NCBI GenBank assembly: GCA_945897395.1
Contig: CAMDFE010000102.1
Coordinates: 1 to 6,112, forward strand
Source of the DNA: Chryseobacterium gleum
Lineage (GTDB): Bacteria > Bacteroidota > Bacteroidia > Flavobacteriales_D > Sanyastnellaceae
Reading direction: 5' to 3'
Length of the DNA stretch: 6,112 nucleotides
The translations under genes and the position numbers were made by a program. Shown here piece by piece: positions 5,344 to 6,112 of this stretch (positions within the stretch are counted from its first letter, which is position 1; each line of letters starts with the position of its first letter). A model generated the notes under the pieces. That model searched no databases, was not told the origin of the DNA, and saw nothing but the letters and a program-made list of their open reading frames with translations.

Positions 5344-6112
5344 CTATTCAACGGTCTTGCGTAGACTAATAATGGCGTCCTTTCCTTTTGTAATAACAGA
5401 GTTAATGGCCGTTTTAACAAGGTCAGATAAACCATCTGATTTCAATTCGTTCGAAATAGCTGCAAAAGATAGTCCGTCTGGACGGACACCTATAATTTCC
5501 ATGCTCGCTTTCAACTGATGAAGCTCGTGACGCAAAGCCAAAACATCTGAACCAACTAAAGCCAATTCCAATCGGTCCAATTGTGGGGGAAGGTGCTTTA
5601 GGTATCCGGCAACAATATCTCTCAATGCGTCAATATCATTTCCTACGTATTGTTTCAAAACGGAAAGATCTAACTCTTCCGCAACTTCATTCCCATCTTT
5701 TGTAGATTCTGTCGCCATCACTTCAGTACTCCACTTTTTCATTATTTCCACCAACACTCGTTCTGAATAAGGTTTCACCAAATAATCGTTCATACCCGCC
5801 TGCTTACAAATCTCAACCTCTTCACGCATGGCGTTTGCGCTCAATCCAATAATCGGGATGGTCATTTTCAGTTCATTACGAATGTACTTCGTGGCTTCTA
5901 ATCCATCAACAACAGGCATCTGAACATCCATTAGCACAAGGTCAAATTCTTGTTGTTGAATAAGGTCAATGGCCTCTTGACCATTATGCGCAATGGTTAA
6001 AACAACTTCGCACTTTTTTAAGATAACTTGAAGAACCATGCGATTCAGCTCATTGTCTTCAACAGCTAAGATGCGAAGACCTTTAAGCGATTTTTGTAAA
6101 TCTGTAATTTCT
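5344..6112 (-). CDS. Hybrid sensor histidine kinase, C-terminal receiver and HPt domains (cut by window end)
   Basis: The frame is open to the right edge, so 255 residues of a larger protein are visible; the ATG at 6037-6039 lies inside the receiver and is not the start. Visible residues about 11-135 are a complete receiver domain: LRILAVEDNELNR with acidic E18/D19, phosphoacceptor D62 in VLMDVQMP, S91 in GLSANAM, and K113 in YLVKPYS. After a linker, residues about 147-255 form an HPt domain with the histidine H198 (codon 5518-5520) in HELHQLKASMEIIG. A receiver followed by HPt is the usual tail of a hybrid kinase, with the transmitter and sensor domains expected beyond the window (inferred); a stand-alone receiver-HPt protein is the alternative. 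It is followed on the same strand, after 73 nt, by the receiver-phosphatase gene, whose receiver is a natural phosphate acceptor for this HPt. The TAG stop is at 5344-5346. Confidence 0.88.
   Translation of the reverse strand, partial: EITDLQKSLKGLRILAVEDNELNRMVLQVILKKCEVVLTIAHNGQEAIDLIQQQEFDLVLMDVQMPVVDGLEATKYIRNELKMTIPIIGLSANAMREEVEICKQAGMNDYLVKPYSERVLVEIMKKWSTEVMATESTKDGNEVAEELDLSVLKQYVGNDIDALRDIVAGYLKHLPPQLDRLELALVGSDVLALRHELHQLKASMEIIGVRPDGLSFAAISNELKSDGLSDLVKTAINSVITKGKDAIISLRKTVE

Noticed and set aside
1..6112. CRISPR array, transposase, integrase, tRNA, toxin-antitoxin or defence genes
   Set aside because: No spaced identical repeats, terminal inverted repeats, tRNA-like folds or matching protein motifs were seen; all long frames are assigned to other families.

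Overview
The window looks like a piece of a Bacteroidota genome, probably Flavobacteriales-like. The main evidence is a type IX secretion (T9SS) pair: a secreted protein ending in a gliding-motility-type (CHU_C, type B) C-terminal domain, followed directly by a PorP/SprF-family outer-membrane protein. Supporting signs are a Bacteroidota-style biotin carrier domain, start sites with little or no Shine-Dalgarno sequence, and moderate AT-richness. The genus cannot be named from the sequence.

Layout, plus strand (1-2492): four tightly packed genes. They are the 3' end of a biotin carboxyl carrier subunit (1-225), the T9SS cargo protein (230-1231), the PorP/SprF protein (1228-2154) and a small MmcQ/YjbR-family protein (2154-2492). 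Junctions are a 4-nt gap, an ATGA overlap and a TAATG overlap, so they could be read as one transcript although their functions differ. The next 128 nt (2493-2620) hold a degenerate tandem repeat of about 25 bp that runs into a long inverted repeat, between convergent gene ends.

Layout, minus strand (2621-6112), in transcription order from the right edge: the C-terminus of a hybrid sensor histidine kinase (receiver plus HPt domain, cut by the window end); a 73-nt gap with a hairpin; a receiver / coiled-coil / SpoIIE-type PP2C phosphatase that apparently uses a TTG start; a short gap with a terminator-like hairpin; thymidylate synthase (thyA); and dihydrofolate reductase (folA), overlapping thyA by one base.

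The genes form three functional groups. ThyA and FolA form the dTMP/folate cycle: ThyA produces dihydrofolate and FolA recycles it. The cargo/PorP pair is a surface-export module. The hybrid kinase and receiver-phosphatase probably form a phosphorelay (inferred), with the HPt domain as candidate phosphodonor to the phosphatase's receiver. No mobile element, CRISPR array, tRNA or rRNA was seen. Most of the window is recognisable gene families. The least explained parts are the repeat/inverted-repeat block at 2494-2618, the structured leader of the TTG-start phosphatase gene, and the unidentified target of that phosphatase.
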